In this document: in pieces, positions 43,602-54,943 of the stretch
Numbering within the stretch: the stretch's first letter is position 1
Layout of the letters: every line of letters begins with the position of its first letter
Assembly: GCA_031841125.1 (NCBI GenBank)
Contig: CM063113.1
Coordinates: forward strand, 44,422,197 to 44,486,196
Direction: 5' to 3'
Length of the DNA: 64,000 nt
Source of the DNA: Acanthococcus lagerstroemiae
Taxonomy: Eukaryota > Arthropoda > Insecta > Hemiptera > Eriococcidae
Translations under genes and position numbers: made by a program
Notes under the pieces: model-generated
Databases searched by the model: none
What the model was told of the DNA's origin: nothing
What the model saw: only the letters and a program-made list of their open reading frames with translations

Positions 43602-44030
43602 TCAGTTTTTGACAAAGTTACTTTGTCTTGCATTAGTAGTGCCTTCGTTATTCTTACCAATGTTGAAGCTCTCGAATGGCCGTTGCCTACTAAATTGAAC
43701 TTTCCCGCTTACTTTTTTTTTGTGTGTTTGGAGCTTCTTCGGTGCTTTAGTCATGTTTTTGTTCTGCGGGCTTCTTTCGTCAGTTTTTCTCTTCGCTGAG
43801 GTTCCATCCCCTCTTAGATTTAATTCGTTCGGTGTTTGTTGGTGATTTTGGTCTTCTGTCTCCATTAGGCCATCCTCGTAGTTGTCAACGTTTGGTGACT
43901 TTCTCTCGTATGAATACAGTATATAATATTTGGTCCATACGAGAGCGAGGTCTCCTTTTTTCAGTGACTTAGCTTTCATGAGTATGGCTTTGGATTGTGG
44001 TGTGAGGTTTTTACAAAATTCCTTTAACAT
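43602..44030 (-). pseudogene. LINE ORF1-like protein C-terminus
   Basis: A 142-residue frame: EFCKNLTPQSKAILMKAKSL then KKGDLALVWTKYYILYSYE resembles the C-terminal domain shared by LINE ORF1 proteins and baculovirus FP-type proteins (LTP..K.LL..A..L, W...G....). A charged, low-complexity tail follows (AKRKTDERSPQNKNMTKAPK). It lies 140 bp upstream, in the same direction, of the endonuclease N-terminus, as ORF1 should. ORF1 proteins bind LINE RNA. The N-terminal coiled coil is not visible. Confidence 0.55.
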
Positions 44031-45480
44031 TCATGAATCAGGATAGAATAGTCTTTACTCTTTGATCGTTACCTGTCATAATTGCATCCATTATGAATCT
44101 TGAGTCATGATCGATAGTCTGCACGGATTGGTTATTTCGCACCCTGGTAGGCCTAACGGGTCTAGGCCAAGCTGGAGCTGACCTGAAGAAATCGAGGTGT
44201 TGTTGGAAAATAAATGTGAAGAAGGGCGAATGGCGAGGGCAAACCATCGTCGTCGTGTGGAGACTAGAACCTCGACAGGTGTATATCTTTGTGGGTGCGT
44301 TTTTCTAGACTGAATGTCGAAATAAAGTCTAAACAGGGTAGAGATTTTGAAGGAAGAAGAAAAAAGTATTTATTAAGGAAAAACACCCACTCAAATCTCG
44401 GCTGCGAGGCACGGCCTCACTTTAATAAATAAATTGCCGTTGAACGTTGTTGGTCGTTTCGTTACAGAGCTTTTGCAAGAGTTTTAAGTTTTTCATTTTT
44501 TCCCCCACCTAAACAAAATGTTCTTCCTTTCTTTCGAAGGGCACGAAACAGCTGACTAGAGAAATACGATACAATATTAATTTCATTTTTTTTTCTTTCG
44601 GGTTTGACGAAGCCGCAGGCCGAGGAAAAAGAACGCTACGCGTAAGCGGAAAATTCGTCAGCCTGTTGAGAACTAGGTAGCGAAATCGATTTCATCTTCG
44701 TGGTGTTTTCGATCGTATTATTTTGTAATATTCCTTTTTCTTGTTGAATCTCTCTTACAGTGGTGTTGGAATGAGGGAGTACTGAGGTACGTTGTACGAT
44801 CGTAAAAAATTTGGGTGGGGGTACAGAGTATCATTTGCACCCCCGTATCACCAACATCATCAACACCCAAAAATTGAAAAAAGAATTGAAAAACTAATTC
44901 AGCAAGTCGTAAAAAGAAAGGTTCTGGAGATGCTAAGAAGACTTTTGAAAATTTACAAGACTGTTTGCAGGGTGGATACTCGTCATGAAAGTTATGGAAA
45001 AGTCATTAATTTAGTTGTATATTTAATTTACTGTTCCCAACAGATCGTAAGTTGTCTCCAAATTCTTCGGAAAAAAAAAACACAAAAAAATAGAGCGTAA
45101 GTAGCAGCACAGCCTGCCTGTTTATTGTTTATCATTCGAAAAATGATATATGACAAGTATAAGGTAAAGTTTCAAATGTTGATCCTTTTTTCAAAGTTCA
45201 ATAAATCTTCGTTGGAGCGTTTGCTACTTTTTTTTATGGTGCCCGCCTACCGTTCTGTATAATTTTGTCCATGATAATGTAATTTGGGTTATCGCGTGAT
45301 GATTTTTAAGTTACTGTGTTGAAAAATGTGCTTAAAATTCAAGAACTTTCGAATTTAGGGAAACAGAAATAATACCGAAATGGTAACTACTTTTTTTTTT
45401 CTTTTATTAATTTCACGAGCTATTTAATGCCTGAAGGCTATGATCTCGGCGGTGGGGTTTACCTTGTGTTGCGTAGTCTA
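44031..45480. other. no gene recognised
   Basis: May include the LINE 5' leader up to about 44320. The rest is unique-looking AT-rich DNA. The frame at 44792-45100 is lysine/arginine-rich with no motif. Confidence 0.4.
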
Positions 45481-46129
45481 CCGGGTGTTCCACGAAAGTT
45501 ACCCCCTCCCATTTTCCCCCGAACCGATGGGCGGATCTTTGCCGGACAGATTGCCATCTTCTTGTGGTAAGGTCTAGTTTCTCTAGAGCTTGAGAAATTT
45601 TCTCCTCCATTTATGGGAGGCTGTAACGGGCCACCAACTTCCGGAATCTTAAATGAAAAGATATGCCTTTATGCACGTCGCTGGAAAAGGCATATACTGC
45701 AAAATACGAACTCGTGAACAAAATTTCAAAATTCATCAATTTTGGGGGGCAAGAGGTCTGAAGATGATCAGAATCCATCAAAAATCAAAGTGTCATAACC
45801 TAGCAAACGAACGATTGAAAGAAGGGTTTTCGAGGTCACGGATTCCGAATACACGATTTAACCCGGTTTAGGACTTTAAAATCCAAATTTTCAACCTAAA
45901 ATTAGTTCCTGTTCACAAATTTTTAACTTTCTGAATGCAGGTTATTAAAGTGGCTTCACGCACATCGTTGAATAAGGAACCTCCTCCAGAGTATGAATCT
46001 ATGAAAAAAATTTCAGAATTCATCAAATTTGAGGGTAAAGGGCCTAGAGATGACCAAAATCCCTCCAAAATTGAAGTTTCATGACTTAGCAAATAGACAA
46101 TCGAAATGGAGGTTTTCGACGTCGCTGAT

Positions 46130-46760
46130 TCGCGGAAAAATCTCCGCTGATTTTTAAGGAATTTCACCGGAATTTTGTTGGAAAAAATTCCAAGAATTTC
46201 CAAATAATTTTTTTGGAAACGTCGGGGAAAATATTGGATGATTTTTAAGGAATTTCATGGGAAATAGTTGGAAAAAATTCCGATAACGTCCGAAGAATCT
46301 CATCGGAAATCTTTAGAAAAAATTTCCAATTATTTTCAAGAAATTTCGTCTGAATTCTTCAAGAAAATTTTTCGATAATTTTTGAAGTATTTCTGTGAAA
46401 TATTCGGGAAAAATCTCTAATAATTTAAAAAAAATTTCATTGGAACTTGGAAAGAATCTCCGATAAATTTTAAGGAATTTTATCGAAAATTGTTGGAAAA
46501 AATTCCAAGAATTTCCGAAGAATTTCTTCGGAAACGTTGGAAAAAATCTCCAGTAAATATTAAGGAATTTTATGAGAACTCGGGAAAAATCTCCAATAAA
46601 TTTTAAGGAATTTTATCGGAAATTGTTGGAAACTAATTCCGATAATTTCCGAAGAATCTTATCGGAAATCTTTAGGAAAGTTTTCCAATGATTTCCAAAA
46701 AAATTTCATTAAACTTTTCGAGAATATATTTCGATAATTTTTGAATTATTAAACCATTGG
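46130..46760 (+). repeat. 47-bp satellite, left arm of family A copy 2
   Basis: Same unit and orientation as 18550-19155; several consecutive units align word for word with copy 1 (for example aaggaatttcatgggaaat versus aaggaatttcatcggaaat), so the two arrays descend from one ancestral array. Confidence 0.8.
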
Positions 46761-46774
46761 AGTATTCCATTTCC

Positions 46775-46975
46775 GTTAAAATTCCTTGAAAATTATCGGA
46801 GATTTTTCCCGAGTTTCGATAAAATTCTTTGGAAATTATTGTAATTTTTTTCCAACAATACCGATGAAATTCCTTAAAAATGATCCGAGATTTTCCCCGA
46901 AGTTTCCGACGAAATTCTCCGGAGATTATCGAACATTTTTCCTGACGAGTTTCGATAACATTTTTCAAAAATCAT
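46775..46975 (-). repeat. 47-bp satellite, right arm of family A copy 2 (contracted)
   Basis: About four inverted units only (ccgatgaaattccttaaaaa, ccccgaagtttccga), against about 18 in copy 1. It ends at a C run near 46982 followed by the family B-like segment. Confidence 0.75.
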
Positions 46976-47035
46976 TGATGTCCCCCCCCCCCTGAATAGT
47001 TCCATTTTCTGTTGTCCGTCACGGCGCCACAGTGC

Positions 47036-47136
47036 ATGGAAATGTTGCGTTTAAATCTGAATAGACGGCCATCGTGTGTCCGCTTATTCATATGCCGGGT
47101 TTTCCTATGTTGCAACGAAAACTGAATAACCCAGTA
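47036..47136 (-). repeat. family B-like terminus inside family A copy 2
   Basis: On the minus strand the end reads TACTGGGTTATTCAGTTTTC then GTTGCAACATAGGAAAAC, which parallels the family B terminus (TACAGGGTTAGTCAGTTT then AACGCAGCATAGGAAAATC). The similarity covers about 40 bp in the same order, including the TA. Confidence 0.6.
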
Positions 47137-48149
47137 TGTCTTGTAAGTCCAAAAATGTTAGAAATTTGTACGTGACACCACCTTTCTCATTCAAATTTCG
47201 AATTTCGGAGCCCTGGGATGCGCTGAATGTAGGAAATCACGTGATGAACTCAAACTTTTTTCGCATGGATTTGTAAATGGCAGCACTTTTAGGTATCTGA
47301 TTTTGGATAGGTTTTGGCTAGGGTTAGACCCTGTCTCCCAAAATTGATGAATTTGCCATTTTTCATCACGAAATCGTATTTAGGAGTAACTGCCCTATCC
47401 AACGATGTGCATGAAGCTACTTTGATAACTAGCGTTCAGAAACTCAAAAATTTGTAAATTAGAATCCTTTTGAGTCTAAAGCGACCTCGAAACCCCCCTT
47501 TTTGATAGTCTGTTCGCTAGGTCATTATACTTAAGTTTTGGACGGTTTTTGGTCATCTCTAGGCCCCTTACCCCAAATTTGATGAATTTTGAAAAAAATT
47601 TTATGGATTCATACTCTGGAGGAAGTTCCCTATTCAACGATGTGTGTGAAGCCACTTTAATAATCTGCATTCAGAAAGTCAAAAATGTGTGAATAGGAAC
47701 CAATTTTAGGTTGACAATTTGGATTTTAAAGCCCTAAACCGGGTTAAATCATGTATTCGGAATCCGTGACCTCGAATACCCCTCTTTCAATCGTTTGTTT
47801 GCTAGGTTATGACACTTTGATTTTTGATGGATTTTGGTCATTTTTAGGTCCCTTGCCCCCAAAATTGATGAATTTAAAAAAAAAACTTCACGGATTCGTA
47901 TTTTGCAGGATATGCCCTTTCCAGCGATGTGTATAAACGCATACCTTTCTATTTAAGATACCGAAATTGGAGGCACGTTACAGTCCCCCATAAACGGGGG
48001 AGAAAATTTTTCAAGCCCTAGAGAAACTAGAGCTTACCGCAGGAAGATGGCAATTTGTCCGGCAAAGATCCGCCAATCGGTTCGGAAAAAATGGGGGGGT
48101 AACTTTCGTGGAACACCCTGTATAGTAATTCGTATAATTTAGATTTCTG

Positions 48150-49720
48150 GACAAAGTTTATTATGCCGGTGATATTCTCAATACGGAAATCGCTCCCTTA
48201 TGATGTGGAGTACCGTGAGTGGGTCGTTGCAGGTTGTACACATCGGTGGCGGTTGGCGGGAGAAAATATAGTCGTGGGTGGCGCGTGTGTGCCCAAGCAG
48301 GAGCCGACTTGCTGTGGCCTCCAGTACCCGTGACTTGTTGCACGCTTCTCCAATGATGGAAGTCCAGCTACGCACGTCCGGTTTGATGGACTGGAGCTTC
48401 CCACTCGTGAGATTCCACTCAGCGTTCCAGACTTTATCCAGGAAGTCGCGAGAGTGGTACTTAAGCTCGGGCACGTTGAGGAGTGGTATTGATATAATGG
48501 GCTGGATCCTCGATGCTGAATCGACTACGTCGTGGCCGGGGATTCCGCAGCAGCCTGGTATCCACACAAACTTGATTTTGATACTGGATTGGTAAAGGCT
48601 GTTGAGGGTTTCAAGCGCTTGAGTTGTTAGTGTATCTGGTTCAGTGAGATGGTGGCTTATCGCCTCGAGTCTACACAGTGCGGTTTGAGAATCCGAGAAG
48701 AGTAGGAATTTTGTGTGTGCCTCAGTTGGTATTTGTAGGAGGCATTAGTATATGGCAACCATTTCCACTGTGTTGATTTTGAGGGTGAGTGAGAGGGCGA
48801 AGACCTTCAGAGTTGTATCTGTGAGATATGCTCCAGCAGTTCGTTCCTGAGTTTTGGAACCATTTGCGAAGCAGCATATGTGGTCTACATGTCGACTAAC
48901 TATAGAGTCAAACTCGGCATGTATTTTTTCGGTGTTTCGGACTTGAATTCTGGTTGCGCGAGGGTCCAGAGGATCTGTGTACGGTTTTCTTGCCAAGGAG
49001 GAGTTTGAGAAGGTAGGTGTTGGAGGATGTTGTAAGGAGGAAAGTTTAGAGTCTGTCCAGGAATGGTAGCGGAGATGTTTGAGAGGAAAGTCCTGTTATG
49101 TTTTGTGTGGGAAAGATTGGGGAGGTTTGAGAGCTTGGAGACTTAAGTGTTTGGCGTGGTTTGTTAGGAGATTTCTTCGGTATGAAAGTGGGGAAGTTCA
49201 AGAGAATGATTGTAAACTGGGGACTGGAGTGGTTTAAAAGGCCCTGAGAGCTAGTCTTAGACATGCATTCTGAACTGGTTCGAGCGCTTTCAATAGATGA
49301 TCCGGTGCAGATGCATATTATATTATAGAACCATAGTCTATTTTTGATCGAATCAAGATTTTGTTGATGGTGACCAATTTTTCGGAAGTAGGCCCGTTTT
49401 GTCGATTGTTTAGCATCTTTAGTATATTAAGTGCAGGAAGGTTTCTCTTCTTGAGCTTGAGGATGTATGGCTTCCATGTAAGTCTGCGGTCGAACATAAG
49501 ACCTAGGAATTTAGCCTCTGTGGTTTGTTGGAGTGGGGCGCCATGGATGCAAAGATTGAGAGAAGTGTTCGTTTATTTCCTTGTATAAATGATGTATTTG
49601 GTTTTGGAGGCTGAGAAGTGCAAGCCTGTTCTGTTGCTCCAGTCCAGGAGGTTGTGTAGGCATTGCTGGAAGATGTTCAGAGCGTGATATTGAGGTCATT
49701 GGCGAAGAGTCGCGTTTGTA
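48150..49720 (-). pseudogene. LINE reverse transcriptase (C-terminal) and RNase H
   Basis: On the minus strand, after the RT core, the thumb region reads LDWSNRTGLHFSASKTKYII and AKFLGLMFDRRLTWKPYI. Then comes an RNase H domain: HICCFANGSKTQERTAGAYL (the usual DGS is NGS, a catalytic loss), LKINTVEMVAIY (the glutamate), and WIPGCCGIPGHDVVDSASR (the usual HCGI has C for H, and D is retained). A C-terminal knuckle SRQPPPMCTTCNDPLTVLH follows. RNase H in a LINE points to I/LOA/R1-related lineages or Jockey relatives with RNase H. Frames shift repeatedly. The element abuts foldback copy 2 at its 3' side. Confidence 0.85.
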
Positions 49721-50125
49721 TTGGTGCATTCATTTTCCAACATATTATGAGGGTGTTTACTTATTATATGTGCTGACGTGGGTTCACATGAAGTATCTTT
49801 GGAAGATTTTGGAATGTTTGCTTCGAACCGGCTATTTGCGGGGCATAAGAATCCGAGGGAGAAAATAATGATGAAAAGTATTCCAATTCGATGTTTTTCA
49901 AAAAGTTGCAATTTTCATGAGCTAAACAGCCAGTGTTATTGATATAATTCACGTTTACGCAAGATTTCGGGGTTTGAAAAGGATCAACATTCGACACGAC
50001 TTGAGATAAGCGTCAAATGTTACCAGGTATCGAATGCTGACCAGATCAACATTTGATATTTAAAAAAAAAAGTGTCTGGAAAGGAAACTGTTGTGCATTT
50101 TACTATCCCCGGATCGAAATTTAAT
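49721..50125. other. no gene recognised
   Basis: About 400 bp with no motif, between the LINE fragment and the CAGGGTGACC element. It may hold further decayed upstream LINE sequence, but no motif was readable. Confidence 0.35.
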
Positions 50126-51061
50126 CAGGGTGACCAGATATACTCTTTTTAGGAGTATTATACTCTTTTGAAGCTCCTAAAAAGAGTATTTCCTCTTTTG
50201 CTCCAGATTGTTCAAGAAATACTTCTTTTAGCATCAGCCAAATCGAGAACATCAATCTTAGTCTAGGCATCAATTTCAAAGCAACTAAACGATAAAATTA
50301 TCATTGATGACTAAATTTCAAATACCTATTTCAGAAAAATAGTGGCACTATGACTAATATTTTTCCCTCTCTCTCTGCCTTCTATGAGGGAAAGCGAAAG
50401 CATTGAGATTGGCGTCAGCCACTACTTACTGTTTGTTACCGAGCGCCTGTTACCTATCAGTCATGGTTGAGTTTTTTGGATTAATTTGAAAGGACGTTCT
50501 TTTGGTCGTTCTTTTTCTATCGCTAGAAGTAAAAAATAAATGAATGATTTTATTTTAAAAGAAATTTTTAATAAATTTAGTTACATTTATACATTGATGG
50601 CGCGCAGTTCGTGTTTTTTCACCCTAATGATTATTGGGACGTGGTAATAAATCACAGTTATGTGTAAGCACTTTAGAGGCCGTACTTTAAATTAAGCATA
50701 ATGCAATGCGAATAATTTTTTAGAAACATTAAAAACAATACCGAACTACTGGAAAAATTCAAATCGTCTGACAGATATGATTAAACTTACTTTGAATAAA
50801 GTTTTCTATTTTTTTCTAATGCACGTAATTTTTTAAATAAGAGCCCATCAGTAGAGGGTAATTTTGATGATGGGATGAATTTTTCAAGAATGCTGGTCAA
50901 TTTATGAAGGGTGTGAATGGGGAACGAATTTGTGAGGGAGGCAGCGGGAAATACGACCGGAAGGAAATCCTCATGAGAAGGGGTGGGGGCAATGGTTCTG
51001 AAGGGAGTGGGCTGAAAAATTTTATATACACTTTCTGCTAAAAGAATTTCTGGTCACCCTG
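50126..51061. mobile_element. hAT-like non-autonomous element, CAGGGTGACCAGA ends
   Basis: Inverted termini CAGGGTGACCAGA at 50126 and TCTGGTCACCCTG ending at 51061. Inside the left end a hairpin pairs atactctttttaggag with its complement (about 50140-50190). No transposase. Clear target duplications are not visible, so the borders are inferred from the termini. Confidence 0.6.
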
Positions 51062-51452
51062 AATGCATGGAATGTTTCAGTGTGTAAGTAAACGTAATGA
51101 GATTGTGACTGAAATCGGTCAAAGGATCAACAGTTATTTTTGGACCTTTTTTGAAATCCAGGTGGGTCAACATTGGCTAACTTTGAAAAGTTCAACTGAG
51201 AAAAGTGAAAGTACAAGGTTGAAATTTATGATTTATCGCGATTTCGGGGTTCAGTACTGATGTAGGAGCAGCAGGGGCCGTTTGAAAAAATTAAATCAAC
51301 ATTTGGCACTTCACCTTACTTGACATGGTAGGTAAGGTTGTGGTATGAGCCTGTCTGCTGTGTGTCTGATTTTTCTATGAATTCTTAATGTGGATTTTCT
51401 TAAACGTATTATTTTATCATCTTCCGTCTTAAATGTGAATACCAAAATATTA

Positions 51453-51706
51453 GCAAAGAAAGAAATTGAACAAGTATCACTGAAATTTCAAAATTAGTTT
51501 TTGCAGTTTAGGACTCCTAACATGAGTATTGTGGGTCTATGAAGGAAGTCATAGAAAGGTCATGAAAAAGTCATGAATTAGCAAAGAAAGAAATTGAACA
51601 AGTATCACTGAAATTTCAAAATTAGTTTTTGCAGTTTAGGACTCCTAACATGAGTATTGTGGGTCTATGAAGGAAGTCATGGAAAGGTCATGAAAAAGTC
51701 ATGAAT
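51453..51706 (+). repeat. 128-bp tandem duplication
   Basis: Two adjacent copies (51453-51580, 51581-51706) are almost identical, differing at one base (atagaaagg versus atggaaagg). The unit ends in short internal repeats of the type gtcatgaaaaagtcatgaat. This is a recent duplication. Confidence 0.95.
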
Positions 51707-52613
51707 TTCGTGAATTCGTAATTAGTAGACGCTCTGGTTTGTTACCTCCACTTTTGAATGGCAGCCTTTTTATTTGCTTGTTGATTTAAACTTTTCAGGA
51801 CTTTTGTTCTACTATGAAAAAATATCTTGGAACGCCACTGTTTTTTCCTTTTAAAATCGTTTTTTTGTTTTTTGATCGTTTGTTTATTTCTTCGTTTATT
51901 TGATGCTTCGTTTGTTTGGTTGTATGTTCGGAGTTGGCCCGTGAACTAGTAGAACTAGGAGATTAAAATTTTCAGAATATTATTTGCCTAAAAAAACCGA
52001 CTTTACACTTCATGAACAAAAGGATTCCTTTGGCGCAAATGTTCAGTTGACTCGTTTTTTTGATTCGAAAGTGATGCATCGCAGAAGGGGCAGAAAGTGG
52101 AGGTTACAGGCCCTATTTTATTTATTTATTTATTCATGTGGGGTCGGGGGTTCTTGAAAGTAGCTCAGTGCTAAAATGTTTCTCGTGAAGTTATACGTAG
52201 GGGACACCATACTTGTAGTAATCCCATATTGCCACAAAATAACGTCACACTGAGTCTTTCTCCAGTCCAGTTTTATTTCACATACACAAGAAATGTTTTG
52301 TAGACATATCGACACCTTAGAGCAAAATTGTGCTGTATACATTTTTGGAGGGAAATGAGTCATAGGTATCTCTGGAAAGGAAATTTCGTGCAACACTGCA
52401 TGATGATGCTGGCAAAACATCAACCTTACATAAGCATGACGTCACGATTTCGTAACACAGGAGTGATAGGCTATTGAAAACTTTTTCTCCCTTTTCCGCC
52501 AATTTCAATAAAATGTATGCAGTATTATTTTGCTCTGAGGTGTCGATATATTTTAATAATTCCTATTGACATGAATTTATTAGGTAAATGGAAAATACTG
52601 GGAGCTCTACTCG
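51707..52613. other. no gene recognised
   Basis: Contains (TTTA)n at about 52118-52134. No exon, domain or terminal repeat was seen. Confidence 0.4.
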
Positions 52614-52690
52614 CTGGCGGCCTCGTGGCCTAACGCTCGGTAAGATTACTTACTTGGAGGTTCAGCCCTTGCTCGCTTTACAGTCCAATT
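52614..52690 (+). repeat. possible tRNA-like SINE head
   Basis: GGCGGCCTCGTGGCCTAACG resembles a leader with box A, and GGAGGTTCAGCCC 35 bp later resembles a decayed box B. It is not part of the minus-strand SINE that follows. Weak. Confidence 0.25.
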
Positions 52691-52794
52691 GACAACAGTA
52701 GCCCTTATTAACCATGCACGTGTTCACGAATGAAGTCCGATAAAATTTAACCTATATTAATAATAGAAAGCAATCAAAACTTTTTCATCAGGCG

Positions 52795-53163
52795 CTGTAG
52801 CCAATGCCGGACGTTGGCGGTTGCGGTTTCAGATGTGCGACTCGTCTGGGGCGTTAGAAGTTTCCTTTTCTGTGCTGAAGAGTGTGTGCAGCCGCAGTTC
52901 ACTTACTAGCCTTTCACGACATTGGGTAAGCTGTCCCCCAACGTGCACACGCACAGTACCAATCTTTCTGGTCTGGTGGTAATACGCCGTGTGATTACAG
53001 GACGCGCTATGCTTCCACCTTGATTGATACTGTAGTCGCTTGTGTTCGCTAGGATGGTAGCGGGAGTATTCGGACATCACTAGCTTTCCGAAGTTAGTGA
53101 GACTCGAACCCAAGATGCAGGGATTGCGAAGCGGGCACGCTACCACTTGGCCACACGGCGACT
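52795..53163 (-). repeat. tRNA-derived SINE, copy 2
   Basis: The minus strand begins GTCGCCGTGTGGCCAAGTGG (box A TGGCCAAGTGG) and reaches GGGTTCGAGTCTC (box B) about 50 bp later, a well-preserved pol III promoter. The body matches copy 1 at 30-477. Better preserved than copy 1. The 3' tail and target duplication were not resolved. Confidence 0.8.
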
Positions 53164-53323
53164 AATCAGAAATTAGCCTGAACTGAATCACTGATTTTCT
53201 CTTCCTGAGACCTGTGCTAATGTGTACTGTTTGTAAAGGATATCTGGAACAGTACAAGAGGTCATTTTCATAAATCCAGTGTAAGACAATTTTTGTTTGA
53301 ACCTTTTTAGCGTATTCACCGTA

Positions 53324-54943
53324 CCCGTTGTGCAAAATGAAACATATTTGAAACACATGTCCCAAAACTACACCTGTCCATCCACTTTTGTGACCTCTAA
53401 CAAGCCAATCAGCAAAAAGCACACATTTGTGTATGCAAACTTTGTGAAACAGAAATGTGACAGAAATGGGACGCAATAGCATACAGAAATGTAACCAAAC
53501 ATACAATACATCTCTGTAACACTTTTGTGACAACTCTTTGCATACATTTTTGTGACGGTAAAGTAAACACTCTTGTGACAGCTATTTGCATACATTTTTG
53601 TGACAGTAAAGTAAACACTCTTGTGACAGCTTTTTGCATACATTTTTGTGGCAGTAAAGCAACACATTTCAGATGCTTTCTACTCCCACTTGTGTGTCAG
53701 CTTTGTGTCGTCCCCTTTAGGGGTTCCCAGAGGCCCCTAGAATAGAAATATTAAAAACTCAAAAAATTATAAAAAAGCTTATATTCTACACAAAAATGGA
53801 CAATTTCTTATAATGCTAAGAAAACAAACGGCGGAACAAAATACATAAAATTATATAATCTGTGCTCATATTATTAATTTAATGCTAGCAGCAAATAGGG
53901 AGAAAAATAATTTGATGAATATCATACATTGGTCAATATTATTTGCCTTCAAATATCAGAAATAATACTTGAACGCGAATTCATAAGTACGATAGTGCCG
54001 ATATCTTTGCGGAGGATGATCCAAGACTGAATAAATCTGTAATTCAGAATTACACCACAGATAATGACACGGTTTAAATTACTAATTTTTGCGTATTATA
54101 CCGGCATGAGATATACCGGTAATACACATGTGGTGTACAACTCGTAAGTGCATCATGTTTCAGTATTTCATTATACAGTATTCAAAAGTATTTGTGCAGT
54201 GAATGTGTACTTACTAGTTTTTAAAAGAATTGATGTTAGCTGAAAAACCGTTAACATAAAAAGACAACCGATAAAAACGAATTCACACTGTCACTGTCTG
54301 TAACACGCGTGGTGCGAATGCGAACTGCGAACTGCCTAGAGGAATGCGCAAAATCAATGTTACCTACCTCACGCATCAAAATTCGAAATCGCATTTATAC
54401 GCTCTTCAATTATTTTTCATCTTTTTGCTCTTTCCATCATTATTGAAGCATAAATGTTATTTCCAAGTAATTATGCCAGTTATTATTTGCATTAATTCAT
54501 ATTAAATTGCCGTTTTACAAGTAATTTAATCAATTATGTGTACATAGATTTCACCGTAACGAGAAATTAGATTTCTAAAAAGCGATTCCTGTATTTGTAG
54601 AAGCTACAGCGCGCTTCGAATGCCTACAGAAACACATTTGTTACCCCTCTGTGACGTTCTTATGATCACCAACCACATCCACATTTATTACCCAAATATG
54701 GCAACCTTACACATTCCTGTCACAAATCTGTAATTTCAGCGTTAAACCTCTTTTTTTGGATGCATACATTCTTCTGACGCAATTGTTACACTGTCATATT
54801 TTCGTCACAGTAGTGTTTCCAAAAAATAGGGTTTCAAACCTAAAACCTGACGACCAATCAGAATGCTGTTCGTTTTTGTGACGAGAGAAACGCCCTTGAG
54901 ACATGTAAAAATACTGTTTCAACCTAAATTTTTGCACAACGGG
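53324..54943. mobile_element. TA-flanked element rich in TGTGAC motifs
   Basis: Inverted ends CCCGTTGTGCAAAA (53324) and TTTTGCACAACGGG (ending 54943), each with TA outside. Similarity continues inward (tgaaaca-at-ttt...acatgtc on both sides). The outer quarters carry many copies of tttgtgac or its complement, including three 48-bp tandem units at 53519-53661. The central part (53750-54600) is plain AT-rich DNA. No transposase. TA duplications suggest Tc1/mariner-type mobilisation (inference). Confidence 0.7.
53519..53661 (+). repeat. 48-bp tandem repeat, three copies
   Basis: Each unit reads acact(c/t)ttgtgacagct, then (a/t)tttgcatacatttttgtg and ac(a/g)gtaaagtaa. The copies begin at 53519, 53567 and 53615. 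Their translation gives a falsely convincing repetitive ORF on the minus strand. Units are contiguous without spacers, so this is not CRISPR. Confidence 0.9.

Larger units (their letters stand above)
45481..48120. mobile_element. foldback element, family A, copy 2
   Basis: The ends CCGGGTGTTCCACGAAAGTT (45481) and its near complement ending CACCCTG (48120) have TA on both sides, and the same outer arm as copy 1 continues inward for several hundred bases (words gcggatctttgccgg, aaggtctagtttctc, aaaatacgaa). The left arm has two diverged units of about 290 bp and the right arm three (marked by cgatgtg near 47402, 47639 and 47931). Satellite arrays occupy about 46130-46760 and 46775-46975; the right array is much shorter than in copy 1. 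A segment resembling an end of family B sits at about 47036-47136. No coding capacity. Confidence 0.85.

Noticed and set aside
53519..53661. Possible CRISPR-like array
   Set aside because: Units are directly contiguous with no unique spacers, in an arthropod-type genome and inside a TIR element.
53368..53667. Repetitive cysteine-containing ORF on the minus strand
   Set aside because: It is the translation of the 48-bp tandem repeat; a 48-bp unit is a multiple of three, so a repetitive frame is expected.
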